Below, piece after piece: positions 25,144 to 32,353 of a stretch of 64,000 bases of DNA. The position numbers and the translations under genes are program-made. The notes beneath the pieces are model-generated. The model made no database searches, was not told the origin of the DNA, and saw nothing but the letters and a program-made list of their open reading frames with translations. Source of the DNA: Confluentibacter citreus (GTDB lineage Bacteria > Bacteroidota > Bacteroidia > Flavobacteriales > Flavobacteriaceae); NCBI RefSeq assembly GCF_002807055.1, contig NZ_NIXN01000001.1, forward strand, positions 124,001-188,000. Direction: 5' to 3'. The number at the start of each line of letters is the position of its first letter. Positions within the stretch are counted from its first letter, which is position 1.

Positions 25144-26661
25144 ATGAACAAAAAAGTCATCCTTATGATTCTTGATGGCTGGGGAAAATCACCAGACCCA
25201 AAAGTATCGGCCATAGATAATGCCAACACCCCTTTTATAGATTCTTTATATACCAAATATCCAAATGCATCCTTGCGTACCGACGGCTTACATGTAGGTT
25301 TACCAGAAGGTCAAATGGGAAATAGCGAAGTAGGACATATGAATCTGGGTGCTGGTCGTATTGTGTATCAAGATTTGGTAAAGGTTAATCTGGCTGTTCA
25401 AAACAAAACATTAAATACCGAAAAAGTATTGGTTGATGCTTTTAATTATGCCAAAAACAATAATAAAAGTGTTCATTTTCTTGGCTTACTTAGTGATGGC
25501 GGGGTACACTCCCACTTCTCTCATTTATATGGTTTGGTTGAGGCAGCAAACGACTTTGGGTTAAAAAAAACATATATCCATGCCTTTACTGATGGTCGTG
25601 ATGTAGACCCAAAATCTGGTGCTAGCTTTGTTTCGGATTTACAAAATAATTTAATTAACACACCTACAAAACTGGCTACCGTTACAGGTCGTTATTACGC
25701 CATGGACAGAGATAAACGTTGGGAACGTGTTAAACTAGCTTATGATGCTATTGTAAATAGTATTGGTGAAAAGTCATCGAATATTGTAGCATCTATTGAA
25801 AGTAATTATGCAAATGACATTACCGATGAGTTTATAAAACCTATTATTGCTGTTGATGCTGACAACAATCCGATTGCTTCCGTAAAAGAAGATGATGTTA
25901 TTATTTTCTTCAACTTTAGAACAGATCGCGGTCGCGAGCTTACAGAAGCCTTATCACAACAAGATTTTCACGAACATAATATGCACAAGCTTAATTTATA
26001 TTATGTAACGCTTACCAATTATAACGATACCTATAAAAATGTGAAGGTTGTATTCAATAAAGACAATTTAACAGAGACTTTGGGTGAGGTTTTATCAAAA
26101 AACAATAAAACCCAAATCAGAATTGCCGAAACGGAAAAATACCCTCACGTAACGTTTTTCTTTTCTGGCGGACAAGAAATTCCTTTTGAAGGTGAAACCA
26201 GAATATTAAGAAATTCACCTAAAGTGGCTACGTACGATTTGAAACCTGAAATGAGTGCTTTTGAATTAAAAGATGCTTTAATTCCTGAACTTGAAAAAGG
26301 CGAAGTGGATTTTGTGTGTTTAAACTTTGCAAATGGCGATATGGTTGGGCATACAGGTGTTATGGAAGCTGCTATTAAAGCTTGCGAAGCTGTAGATATC
26401 TGCGTTAAAGAGGTTGTAACTACAGCATTGAATCATGGCTATACAACACTGCTTATTGCAGACCATGGTAATTGTGAGACCATGATTAACCCAGATGGCT
26501 CTCCAAATACGGCCCATACAACAAACCCTGTCCCAATTATTTTAATTGATAACGATTTAAACCGTATTCAAGATGGTGTTTTAGGAGATATTGCTCCTAC
26601 TATTCTTAAATTAATGGGTGTAGAACAACCAAAAGCAATGACCAGACATTCATTAGTTTAG
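25144..26661 (+). CDS. gpmI: 2,3-bisphosphoglycerate-independent phosphoglycerate mutase
   Basis: The 505-residue protein has the alkaline-phosphatase-superfamily metal sites of iPGM. These are VILMILDGWGKS (metal Asp), LPEGQMGNSEVGHMNLGAGRIVYQD (the catalytic serine, about residue 62), FTDGRDVDPKSG, GRYYAMDRDKRWERV, FNFRTDRGREL, NFANGDMVGHTG and IADHGNCETM. It interconverts 3- and 2-phosphoglycerate with Mn2+. I chose ATG 25144 because the conserved MNKKVILMILDGWG begins there and the promoter ends at 25122. Followed closely by a small hydrolase gene. Confidence 0.97.
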   Translation: MNKKVILMILDGWGKSPDPKVSAIDNANTPFIDSLYTKYPNASLRTDGLHVGLPEGQMGNSEVGHMNLGAGRIVYQDLVKVNLAVQNKTLNTEKVLVDAFNYAKNNNKSVHFLGLLSDGGVHSHFSHLYGLVEAANDFGLKKTYIHAFTDGRDVDPKSGASFVSDLQNNLINTPTKLATVTGRYYAMDRDKRWERVKLAYDAIVNSIGEKSSNIVASIESNYANDITDEFIKPIIAVDADNNPIASVKEDDVIIFFNFRTDRGRELTEALSQQDFHEHNMHKLNLYYVTLTNYNDTYKNVKVVFNKDNLTETLGEVLSKNNKTQIRIAETEKYPHVTFFFSGGQEIPFEGETRILRNSPKVATYDLKPEMSAFELKDALIPELEKGEVDFVCLNFANGDMVGHTGVMEAAIKACEAVDICVKEVVTTALNHGYTTLLIADHGNCETMINPDGSPNTAHTTNPVPIILIDNDLNRIQDGVLGDIAPTILKLMGVEQPKAMTRHSLV

Positions 26662-26679
26662 ATTTTAGGTGAAAATTTA

Positions 26680-26687
26680 TAACTTTA
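26680..26687 (+). promoter_or_regulatory. Possible -7 promoter element
   Basis: TAACTTTA differs from TAnnTTTG at the last base and lies 23 nt before the ATG at 26710. Confidence 0.35.
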
Positions 26688-26709
26688 CAATAAAATCATA
26701 CCCAGATTG

Positions 26710-27120
26710 ATGAATTTTAATGGCGGACTTGTAATAGCAGTTGATTTTGATGGAACCATCGTTGAAGATGCCTATCCAAAAATCGGCAAACCCATGCTTT
26801 TCGCTTTTGAAACCTTACAAAAACTTCAAAAAGAGGGGCATCGTCTTATCTTATGGACCTATCGAAGTGGCGATAAATTAGATGAAGCCGTCGCATTTTG
26901 CGAATCACATGGTATCTTTTTTTATGCCGTAAATAAAAGTTTTCCAGAAGAAGAATTTGACGGCTCTTTTAGCAGAAAAATACATGCCGATTTATTTATT
27001 GATGATAGAAACATTGGCGGATTTTTAGGTTGGGGCGAAATATACCATTTGCTTATAAATTCGGATGAGCGTCCTATTTCATTAGAAAAGAAGAAAGGAT
27101 TTTTCGATTTTTTAAAATAG
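26710..27120 (+). CDS. HAD-like hydrolase, BT0820 type
   Basis: The 136-residue protein has the HAD motif I as VIAVDFDGTIVEDAYP near the N-terminus, RLILWTYRSGDKLDEAV as motif II, and HADLFIDDRNIGG as the late acidic motif. It matches the small Bacteroidota group named after BT0820, putative phosphatases whose substrate is not established. The codon before ATG 26710 is TTG; I chose ATG. It lies 48 bp downstream of gpmI and may be partly co-transcribed. Confidence 0.85.
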   Translation: MNFNGGLVIAVDFDGTIVEDAYPKIGKPMLFAFETLQKLQKEGHRLILWTYRSGDKLDEAVAFCESHGIFFYAVNKSFPEEEFDGSFSRKIHADLFIDDRNIGGFLGWGEIYHLLINSDERPISLEKKKGFFDFLK

Positions 27121-27187
27121 TTTTCTGCACTTCAAAAGAATTATAAACCCAATACACATTCAAAATTCCAAACATTTTAATTTTAAG

Positions 27188-27195
27188 TATCTTTG
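27188..27195 (+). promoter_or_regulatory. Bacteroidota -7 promoter element of map
   Basis: TATCTTTG matches TAnnTTTG, 17 nt before the map ATG. Confidence 0.6.
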
Positions 27196-27212
27196 CCTTT
27201 ATTTTTTAAAAG

Positions 27213-28031
27213 ATGATTGTAGTAAAAACAAGAGAAGAGATTGAATTAATGCGCGAAAGCGCCTTAATCGTATCAAAAACATTGGGAATGCTCGCCAAAG
27301 AGATTAAACCTGGTGTCACTACCAAGCAACTGGACAAACTTGCTGAAGATTTTATAAGGGCTCAAGATGCCCTTCCTGGTTTTTTAGGTTTGTATGACTG
27401 CCCTTCCACCTTACTATGCAGTGTTAACGAAGCTGTTGTTCATGGTTTACCAACAAATATCCCGTTAAAGGAAGGTGATATCGTGTCTATAGACTGTGGT
27501 GCTTTAAAAAATGGATTTTATGGCGACCACGCTTACACTTTTGAAATAGGCGAAGTAGCCCCAGAAACGAAAAAACTTATTCAAGTTACCAAAGAATCAT
27601 TGTATGCTGGTATTAGGGAATTTAAAATAAATAATCGAGTTGGCGATGTTGGCTATGCCATTCAAAAATATTGTGAAGATCATGGTTATGGTGTGGTAAG
27701 GGAATTAGTTGGTCATGGCTTAGGAAGAAAAATGCATGAAGACCCAGAAATGCCAAACTACGGAAAACGAGGTAAAGGAAAGAAATTTATTGAAGGCATG
27801 GTAGTTGCCATAGAACCCATGATTAATATGGGAACTCACCGCGTAAAACAACTTAAAGACGGCTGGACCATTGTAACTTTAGACGGTAAACCAAGTGTGC
27901 ATTTTGAACATGACGTTGCTATTATTGATGGAAATCCAGAAATCCTTTCCACGTTTGCTTATGTTCATGATGCGTTGGGTATTATTTCTAATGAAGAGGA
28001 GGAATTTAGACAAAAAGCATTAGTGCTTTAG
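27213..28031 (+). CDS. map: Type I methionine aminopeptidase
   Basis: The 272-residue protein has all five dinuclear metal ligands of type I MetAP: the two Asp in VSIDCGALKNGFYGDHAYTF, His in ELVGHGLGRKMHEDPEMPNYG, Glu in VVAIEPMINMG, and Glu in VHFEHDVAII. The substrate-binding His is in NEAVVHGLP. It removes the initiator methionine from nascent proteins. The last ~20 residues (LSTFAYVHDALGIISNEEEEFRQKALVL) extend beyond the catalytic core. The left arm of the GxxExxY cassette begins 25 bp after its stop. Confidence 0.97.
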   Translation: MIVVKTREEIELMRESALIVSKTLGMLAKEIKPGVTTKQLDKLAEDFIRAQDALPGFLGLYDCPSTLLCSVNEAVVHGLPTNIPLKEGDIVSIDCGALKNGFYGDHAYTFEIGEVAPETKKLIQVTKESLYAGIREFKINNRVGDVGYAIQKYCEDHGYGVVRELVGHGLGRKMHEDPEMPNYGKRGKGKKFIEGMVVAIEPMINMGTHRVKQLKDGWTIVTLDGKPSVHFEHDVAIIDGNPEILSTFAYVHDALGIISNEEEEFRQKALVL

Positions 28032-28056
28032 AATTATAATGACAGGACTAATTCTC

Positions 28057-28085
28057 ACACTAATTTCACTAATTTCCACAAATTA
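28057..28085 (+). repeat. Left inverted-repeat arm of the GxxExxY cassette
   Basis: The arm contains tandem CACTAATTT units and lies 25 bp after the map stop. Confidence 0.7.
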
Positions 28086-28136
28086 AATGAGTCATTAATT
28101 TATAGAGAAGAATCCTATAAAATAATAGGTATTTGC

Positions 28137-28460
28137 ATGGAAGTTCATAGAGAATTAGGGAAAGGATTTAATGAAATTGTTTACAGTGACGCGTTAGAAA
28201 TCGAATTTGTTGACAATAATATTAATTATTCAAGAGAAAAGACGTTTGATATAAATTATAAAGGCAATTTATTGCCACATAAATATAAGGCTGATTTTAT
28301 TATTGAGGATAAAATTATTCTAGAACTTAAGGCTATTAGTTGTCTTCATCCCGCAAACATCAAGCAAACTTTAAACTATCTAGCTATTTCTAAATTAAAA
28401 CTAGGACTTTTGATTAATTTTGGTGAAGACAGTTTAAACTATAAAAGAATTGTTTTATAG
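28137..28460 (+). CDS. GxxExxY protein, PD-(D/E)XK nuclease-like (possibly start-lost)
   Basis: The visible ORF of 107 residues carries the family signature GFNEIVY (GxxExxY, residues 10-16) and a PD-(D/E)XK-type core: ADFIIEDKIILELKA with D53, E63 and K65. The family is common in Bacteroidota and has no established function; a nuclease fold is suggested by the motif. Family members normally have about 20 residues before MEVHRELG. Those residues are present in frame here (ESLIYREESYKIIGIC, 28089-28136) but no ATG, GTG or TTG precedes them, while an ATG at 28087 is one frame off. Either a rare start is used, the protein starts late at 28137, or an indel removed its start. Confidence 0.75.
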   Translation: MEVHRELGKGFNEIVYSDALEIEFVDNNINYSREKTFDINYKGNLLPHKYKADFIIEDKIILELKAISCLHPANIKQTLNYLAISKLKLGLLINFGEDSLNYKRIVL

Positions 28461-28489
28461 TGATTTGTGAAAATTTGTGAAATTCGTGT
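28461..28489 (-). repeat. Right inverted-repeat arm of the GxxExxY cassette
   Basis: Plus strand reads TGATTTGTG, AAAATTTGTG, AAATTCGTG. It overlaps the two possible GTG starts (28477, 28486) of the next gene. Confidence 0.7.
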
Positions 28490-29253
28490 CAAAAAAACTT
28501 TTCAAACTTCTTCTAAATACAATACCTAGGCCTCTTCTCATTAGGTTGAGCTATCTTACTCGTCCTATTTTGGCCTTTTTCTTAAAAGGAAATAAGTTTA
28601 CCGACCCTATAGACGGCAAACATTTCAAAACCTTTCTTCCGTATGGATATGGAAAACAACGCCCTAATGTATTATCGCCTTCCACATTAAGTTTGGAAAG
28701 ACACCGATTATTGTGGCTATACCTAAAAAATGAAACGGATTTTTTTACTTCCCATAAAAAAGTTCTCCACTTTGCACCCGAACAGGCTTTTTACAAACGA
28801 TTTAAATCCATGGAAAATTTGGATTACACCACAACGGATTTAAATTCTCCACTGGCCGATGTAAAAGCAGACATTTGTAATCTTCCTTTTGAAGATAATA
28901 GTTTTGATGTCATACTTTGTAATCATGTATTGGAACACATTCCAGATGACACCAAAGCAATGCAAGAACTGTATAGAGTTATGAAAATTGGAGGCATGGG
29001 CATTTTTCAAATTCCGCAAGATGTATCCAGAAAAACCACTTTTGAAGACAATACCATTACTGACAAAAAAGAGCGTTCTAAAATTTTTGGACAATACGAT
29101 CATGTACGCATCTATGGCTTAGATTATTTTAATAAATTAAGATCTATTGGTTTTAAAGTTGAAGAAGTTGATTATACTTCTAAACTTTCAGAAGAAGACA
29201 TTACCAAATATTGTTTGGCAAAAGGCGAAATCATTCCTGTGGTTTATAAGTAA
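28477..29253 (+). CDS. Class I SAM-dependent methyltransferase
   Basis: The 258-residue protein has an N-terminal hydrophobic/basic segment (LFKLLLNTIPRPLLIRLSYLTRPILAFFLKG). A SAM domain follows: VLHFAPEQAFYKRF, YTTTDLNSPLADVKADICNLPFEDNSFDVILCNHVLEHIPDD (methyltransferase type 11 pattern) and LYRVMKIGGMGIFQIP. The substrate is unknown; the N-terminal segment suggests membrane association. There is no ATG start: the frame begins at GTG 28477 or GTG 28486, both inside the right arm of the GxxExxY cassette. The true N-terminus is therefore uncertain and may have been altered by the insertion. Confidence 0.88.
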   Translation: MKFVSKKLFKLLLNTIPRPLLIRLSYLTRPILAFFLKGNKFTDPIDGKHFKTFLPYGYGKQRPNVLSPSTLSLERHRLLWLYLKNETDFFTSHKKVLHFAPEQAFYKRFKSMENLDYTTTDLNSPLADVKADICNLPFEDNSFDVILCNHVLEHIPDDTKAMQELYRVMKIGGMGIFQIPQDVSRKTTFEDNTITDKKERSKIFGQYDHVRIYGLDYFNKLRSIGFKVEEVDYTSKLSEEDITKYCLAKGEIIPVVYK

Positions 29254-29254
29254 T

Positions 29255-29356
29255 TTGTCATTCCTGCGAAGGCAGGAATCTAATAAATATTATCCTTTTA
29301 TTATATTAATAGATTCCTCTTTTCACAAATCGAAGATTCGCCGAGGTCAATGACAA
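29255..29356. repeat. 102-bp palindromic intergenic element
   Basis: The ends are TTGTCATT and AATGACAA, and inner segments GGAATCTA (near 29275) and TAGATTCC (near 29310) are also inverted. It contains CCTGCGAAGGCAGG, a perfect small hairpin. It starts 2 bp after the methyltransferase stop and ends 1 bp before the apbE stop, so it fills the convergent gap and may act as a transcription barrier. It resembles a MITE/REP-type dispersed repeat. Confidence 0.6.
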
Positions 29357-30334
29357 TTAATTTTCAGGAAACCCATTAAGCAATAAGGTCTCTAATTCTT
29401 GTTTATCATTTTCAAAAATCAAGAACACTTTAAGTTCCGGATGCTGTTGTAAAAACGCTTTTACTTTTTCAATACCCATAGCCTTAAAAGCCGTTGCATA
29501 ACCATCAGCCATCATACAATTCTCTGCAATAACTGAAATACTCAATAAATTAGTCGCACTTGGATAACCCGTTTTGGTATCAATAATATGCGAATAGCGT
29601 TTACCATTTTCATCTACTTTAAATTTTCTGTAAGTGCCAGAAGTCGCCATGGATTCATCTTTGAGTGAAATGGCTTTTAAAATGGATTGTGTACCATCGA
29701 AATGCGGCATTTCAACTCCCACTTTCCACTCTTGGTTTTTTTCAATATTCACACCTTTGGCTCTTATTTCACCGCCTATTTCAACCAAATAATTTTCAAC
29801 ATGTTGGCTTTCTAAAAACTCACCAATAACATCAACACCATAACCTTTAGCAATGGCATTAAAATCGATAAAAGCATTTGGGTCGTCCTTAATAATACTG
29901 TTTTCTAAACGTTTTACTCTATCAAAACCAACAGATACCATTAAACTATCAATTTTAAGACTATCAAGATTCACTATTTTTCCTTCTGGTCCAAAGTCCC
30001 AAGCGTTAACCACATCACCAATGGTTGGGTCGAAAACACCTTCGGTAAATTGATGAATAACTTTAGAGGCTTCAAAAACTTTTATAAAATGTTCATCAAT
30101 TTTTACTGATTCATTTCTATTGATTTTTGAAATATCAGAATCGTCTATGTATGTTGACATGGATTGGTTAATAACTCTAAACAAGCTGTCAAATTGCTTT
30201 TCAAAATTAATTTCAGAATGATACGTGATATTGTAAGTCGTACCAAAAACCGCTCCCGAAAGCTTCGTGTTTTTAATATTTTTATTACAAGATAAACAGC
30301 ATACAAAAATTAATAAAGTAAAGATTCTGTTCAT
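29357..30334 (-). CDS. apbE: ApbE-family FAD:protein FMN transferase
   Basis: The 325-residue lipoprotein (MNRIFTLLIFVCCLSC, Cys16) matches ApbE: VFGTTYNITYHS, MSTYIDDSDISKINRN, FDPTIGDVVNAWDFGPEG, IDFNAIAKGYGVDVIGEFL, VEIGGEIRAKG, and the metal/FAD site SMATSGTYRKF...YSHIIDTKTGYP. ApbE attaches FMN through a phosphoester to Thr in S/AGAT-type motifs on exported proteins, including NqrB and NqrC. All nqr genes lie 7 kb away on the same strand, and this is the likely flavinylating enzyme. Promoter element TATTTTTG on the minus strand at 30374-30381. Confidence 0.93.
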   Translation of the reverse strand: MNRIFTLLIFVCCLSCNKNIKNTKLSGAVFGTTYNITYHSEINFEKQFDSLFRVINQSMSTYIDDSDISKINRNESVKIDEHFIKVFEASKVIHQFTEGVFDPTIGDVVNAWDFGPEGKIVNLDSLKIDSLMVSVGFDRVKRLENSIIKDDPNAFIDFNAIAKGYGVDVIGEFLESQHVENYLVEIGGEIRAKGVNIEKNQEWKVGVEMPHFDGTQSILKAISLKDESMATSGTYRKFKVDENGKRYSHIIDTKTGYPSATNLLSISVIAENCMMADGYATAFKAMGIEKVKAFLQQHPELKVFLIFENDKQELETLLLNGFPEN

Positions 30335-30373
30335 TTGGTTTTTATGATTTAATTAATTAGATGCCTGCCTGCG

Positions 30374-30381
30374 CAAAAATA
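30374..30381 (-). promoter_or_regulatory. Bacteroidota -7 promoter element of apbE
   Basis: The minus strand reads TATTTTTG, 40 nt upstream of the apbE ATG and just after the stop of the preceding gene. Confidence 0.5.
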
Positions 30382-30386
30382 TCAAA

Positions 30387-30764
30387 TCAGTTCAGATTGG
30401 TTTCTAAAACTTGAATACCGTTGTATTCTATTAAGTATTCTTCATTTAAATAAATGGGCAAATGGTCTCCATCAGGGTTTCCAACACCAACGCCTGCATA
30501 TAACACTTTAGCATCGTTTTCCCTTGCATGTTCTTTAAATGATTCCATCCAAAGAATATCGTAATTATTTGGATTCTCTGGCAGCATAACGGCCCTTACT
30601 ATCACAAAATAATACTGTTTGTTCTTATCCATGCATACAAACTGTGGGTGCTTTTTAAGTTTACTGTTAATGGCTATAAACTCAAATCCACGCGTTTCTA
30701 AATCTTTGCCAACATGGTTCATGGCAAGATTGTGCAATTCTTGTTGATTAAGTGGTTTGCTCAT
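30387..30764 (-). CDS. Conserved flavobacterial protein next to apbE, function unknown
   Basis: The 125-residue cytosolic protein has no signal peptide or membrane segment. It contains KHPQFVCMDKNKQYYFVIVRAVMLPENPNNYD and AKVLYAGVGVGNPDGDHLPIYLNEEYLIEYNGIQVLE, an alpha/beta pattern without a catalytic motif I recognise. Similar short proteins are often labelled 'NADH-quinone reductase subunit F' in flavobacterial genomes, apparently by neighbourhood; it has no Fe-S or flavin motif, so I do not accept that name. The ATG at 30764 is only 5 bp from a minus-strand TATTTTTG (30769-30776), so the mRNA may be leaderless or nearly so. Confidence 0.75.
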   Translation of the reverse strand: MSKPLNQQELHNLAMNHVGKDLETRGFEFIAINSKLKKHPQFVCMDKNKQYYFVIVRAVMLPENPNNYDILWMESFKEHARENDAKVLYAGVGVGNPDGDHLPIYLNEEYLIEYNGIQVLETNLN

Positions 30765-30768
30765 GTTA

Positions 30769-30776
30769 CAAAAATA
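30769..30776 (-). promoter_or_regulatory. -7 promoter element abutting the start codon
   Basis: The minus strand reads TATTTTTG. With the usual 5-7 nt to the transcription start, the transcript would begin at or beside the ATG at 30764. Confidence 0.4.
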
Positions 30777-30849
30777 CAATAAACCATGATTTTACAAATA
30801 ATACATTCACAAATTGAATCGCTCTTTACTTGGGAAAGCTAGAAATGTG

Positions 30850-30857
30850 TAACTTTA
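30850..30857 (+). promoter_or_regulatory. Possible promoter of the SLC13 transporter gene
   Basis: TAACTTTA is one base from TAnnTTTG. A TTG at 30830-30832 lies 17 nt upstream as a possible -33 element. Confidence 0.4.
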
Positions 30858-30884
30858 AAATCGCTAAACCAACGTAATAAGTAC

Positions 30885-32324
30885 ATGCCAAAACATCCTA
30901 CTTCAAAAAAAATAGGTCTTTTTTTAGGCCCAATTCTGTTTTTAATTGTTCAGTTTTTACCCTTTGAAATGTTATCTGAAAAAGCAGATACCGTCATTGC
31001 CATTGGTTTATGGATGGTTTGCTGGTGGATTACAGAAGCTGTTTCCATTTCGGTAACTTCTTTATTACCTCTTTTACTATTTCCACTCTTTAAGGTTATG
31101 AGCATTGATGATGTTGGTGCTAATTACGGAAGTCCGATTGTTTTCCTGTTTTTTGGTGGTTTTGTATTGGCACTGGCCATAGAAAAAGTAAATCTTCATA
31201 GACGCATTGCCTTAACCATTATAAAAAAAACGGGCACTAGTCCTAATAAAGTAATTCTTGGTTTTATGATTGCTACTGGATTTATGAGTATGTGGATTAG
31301 CAATACGGCTTGTGCCGTGGTTATGCTTCCCATTGCCATGTCGGTGATATCCCTTTTGATGGATGATGCGGACGGGTATACCAAAAAAGACCAGAATTTT
31401 GCTCTTAGTGTAATGCTAGGCATCGCGTTTTCGGCAAATGCAGGCGGCATTGCTACTGTTATTGGCACACCCCCAAATTCTGTTCTAATAGGCTTATTAG
31501 AGAATGTATACCAAATTGAAGTATCCTTTTTTAAATGGATGCTGATAGGTTTACCGATTTCAATCATTCTAATTACTATTATTTACTTTGTGATGGTGAA
31601 GTGGATGTTTCCAAGTAAAGGACTTGTTTTTAATGCATCAAAAGATGTTATTAATGCCGAGTTAATAAAGCTTGGAAAAACATCAGCTAAGGAAAAACAG
31701 GTGCTTATAATATTTAGTATCATGGTTTTTTTATGGATTTTTAGAGTTCCCATTAATTCGTTAATTCCGGGATTGGGCCTCTCTGATACCATGATAAGTA
31801 TTTTTGGAGCTTTGGCCTTTTTTACGATTCCCTTTAATTTAAAACAAGGTGATTTTATATTGAATTGGAACGACACCCAAAAACTATCTTGGGGTATCTT
31901 AATTTTATTTGGAGGGGGTTTGGCTCTAGCTAATGGCATGTCTGAAAGCGGCATCATAGAAATAATTGCTACCTCAATTTCTACCAGTCAGATTAGCATC
32001 CTTTTAATGGCGGCATTACTTATTACCTTGATGTTGTTTATGACCGAATTAATGAGCAATGTTGCACTTACAGCCGTTTTGGCCCCTGTGGTGGCTGGTA
32101 TCGCTATTGGATTGAATATTCCGATTCTTTATTTATTAATTCCAGTCACTATAGCCAGCAGTTGTGCATTTATGCTGCCTATGGCAACACCACCTAATGC
32201 CATCGTTTTTGCTAGTGGATATGTTAAAATAAATGACATGGCAAGAATAGGGTTGATTTTGAATTTGATTTCGGTGGTTTTATTGATTTTGGTATTTAAG
32301 TTTTTTGTGCCTTTAGTCTTTTAA
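30885..32324 (+). CDS. SLC13/DASS-family sodium:anion symporter
   Basis: The 479-residue inner-membrane protein has about 12 hydrophobic segments and the DASS signatures. The first half has WWITEAVSISVTSLLPLLLFPLF, a first SNT-type motif (MWISNTACAVVMLPIAMSVI) and GIATVIGTPPNSVLIGLL. The repeat unit in the second half has TELMSNVALTAVLAPV and SSCAFMLPMATPPNAIVFASGYV. These Ser-Asn-Thr motifs bind substrate carboxylates and Na+ in VcINDY-type carriers. The substrate could be C4-dicarboxylates, citrate or sulfate; the sequence alone does not decide. The gene stands alone and ends convergent with the esterase gene. Confidence 0.9.
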   Translation: MPKHPTSKKIGLFLGPILFLIVQFLPFEMLSEKADTVIAIGLWMVCWWITEAVSISVTSLLPLLLFPLFKVMSIDDVGANYGSPIVFLFFGGFVLALAIEKVNLHRRIALTIIKKTGTSPNKVILGFMIATGFMSMWISNTACAVVMLPIAMSVISLLMDDADGYTKKDQNFALSVMLGIAFSANAGGIATVIGTPPNSVLIGLLENVYQIEVSFFKWMLIGLPISIILITIIYFVMVKWMFPSKGLVFNASKDVINAELIKLGKTSAKEKQVLIIFSIMVFLWIFRVPINSLIPGLGLSDTMISIFGALAFFTIPFNLKQGDFILNWNDTQKLSWGILILFGGGLALANGMSESGIIEIIATSISTSQISILLMAALLITLMLFMTELMSNVALTAVLAPVVAGIAIGLNIPILYLLIPVTIASSCAFMLPMATPPNAIVFASGYVKINDMARIGLILNLISVVLLILVFKFFVPLVF

Positions 32325-32353
32325 GCAAAGAAAAGTTCTTGATCAGTTTTAAC

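Larger units (their letters stand above)
28057..28489. mobile_element. Candidate GxxExxY cassette bounded by 29-nt imperfect inverted repeats
   Basis: A 29-nt arm at 28057-28085 (starts ACACTAATTTCAC, ends CCACAAATTA) is matched by the reverse complement of 28461-28489 at 25 of 29 positions. Each arm is built of 9-10-nt units (CACTAATTT, CACTAATTT, CCACAAATT). The only gene between the arms encodes a PD-(D/E)XK-like GxxExxY protein. No transposase, obvious target duplication or insertion-sequence end is visible, so mobility is inferred from symmetry alone. Confidence 0.55.

Noticed and set aside
30387-30764. Annotation of the 125-aa gene as NADH-quinone reductase subunit F
   Set aside because: It has no ferredoxin, FAD or NADH motif; the true nqrF is at 37019-38338.
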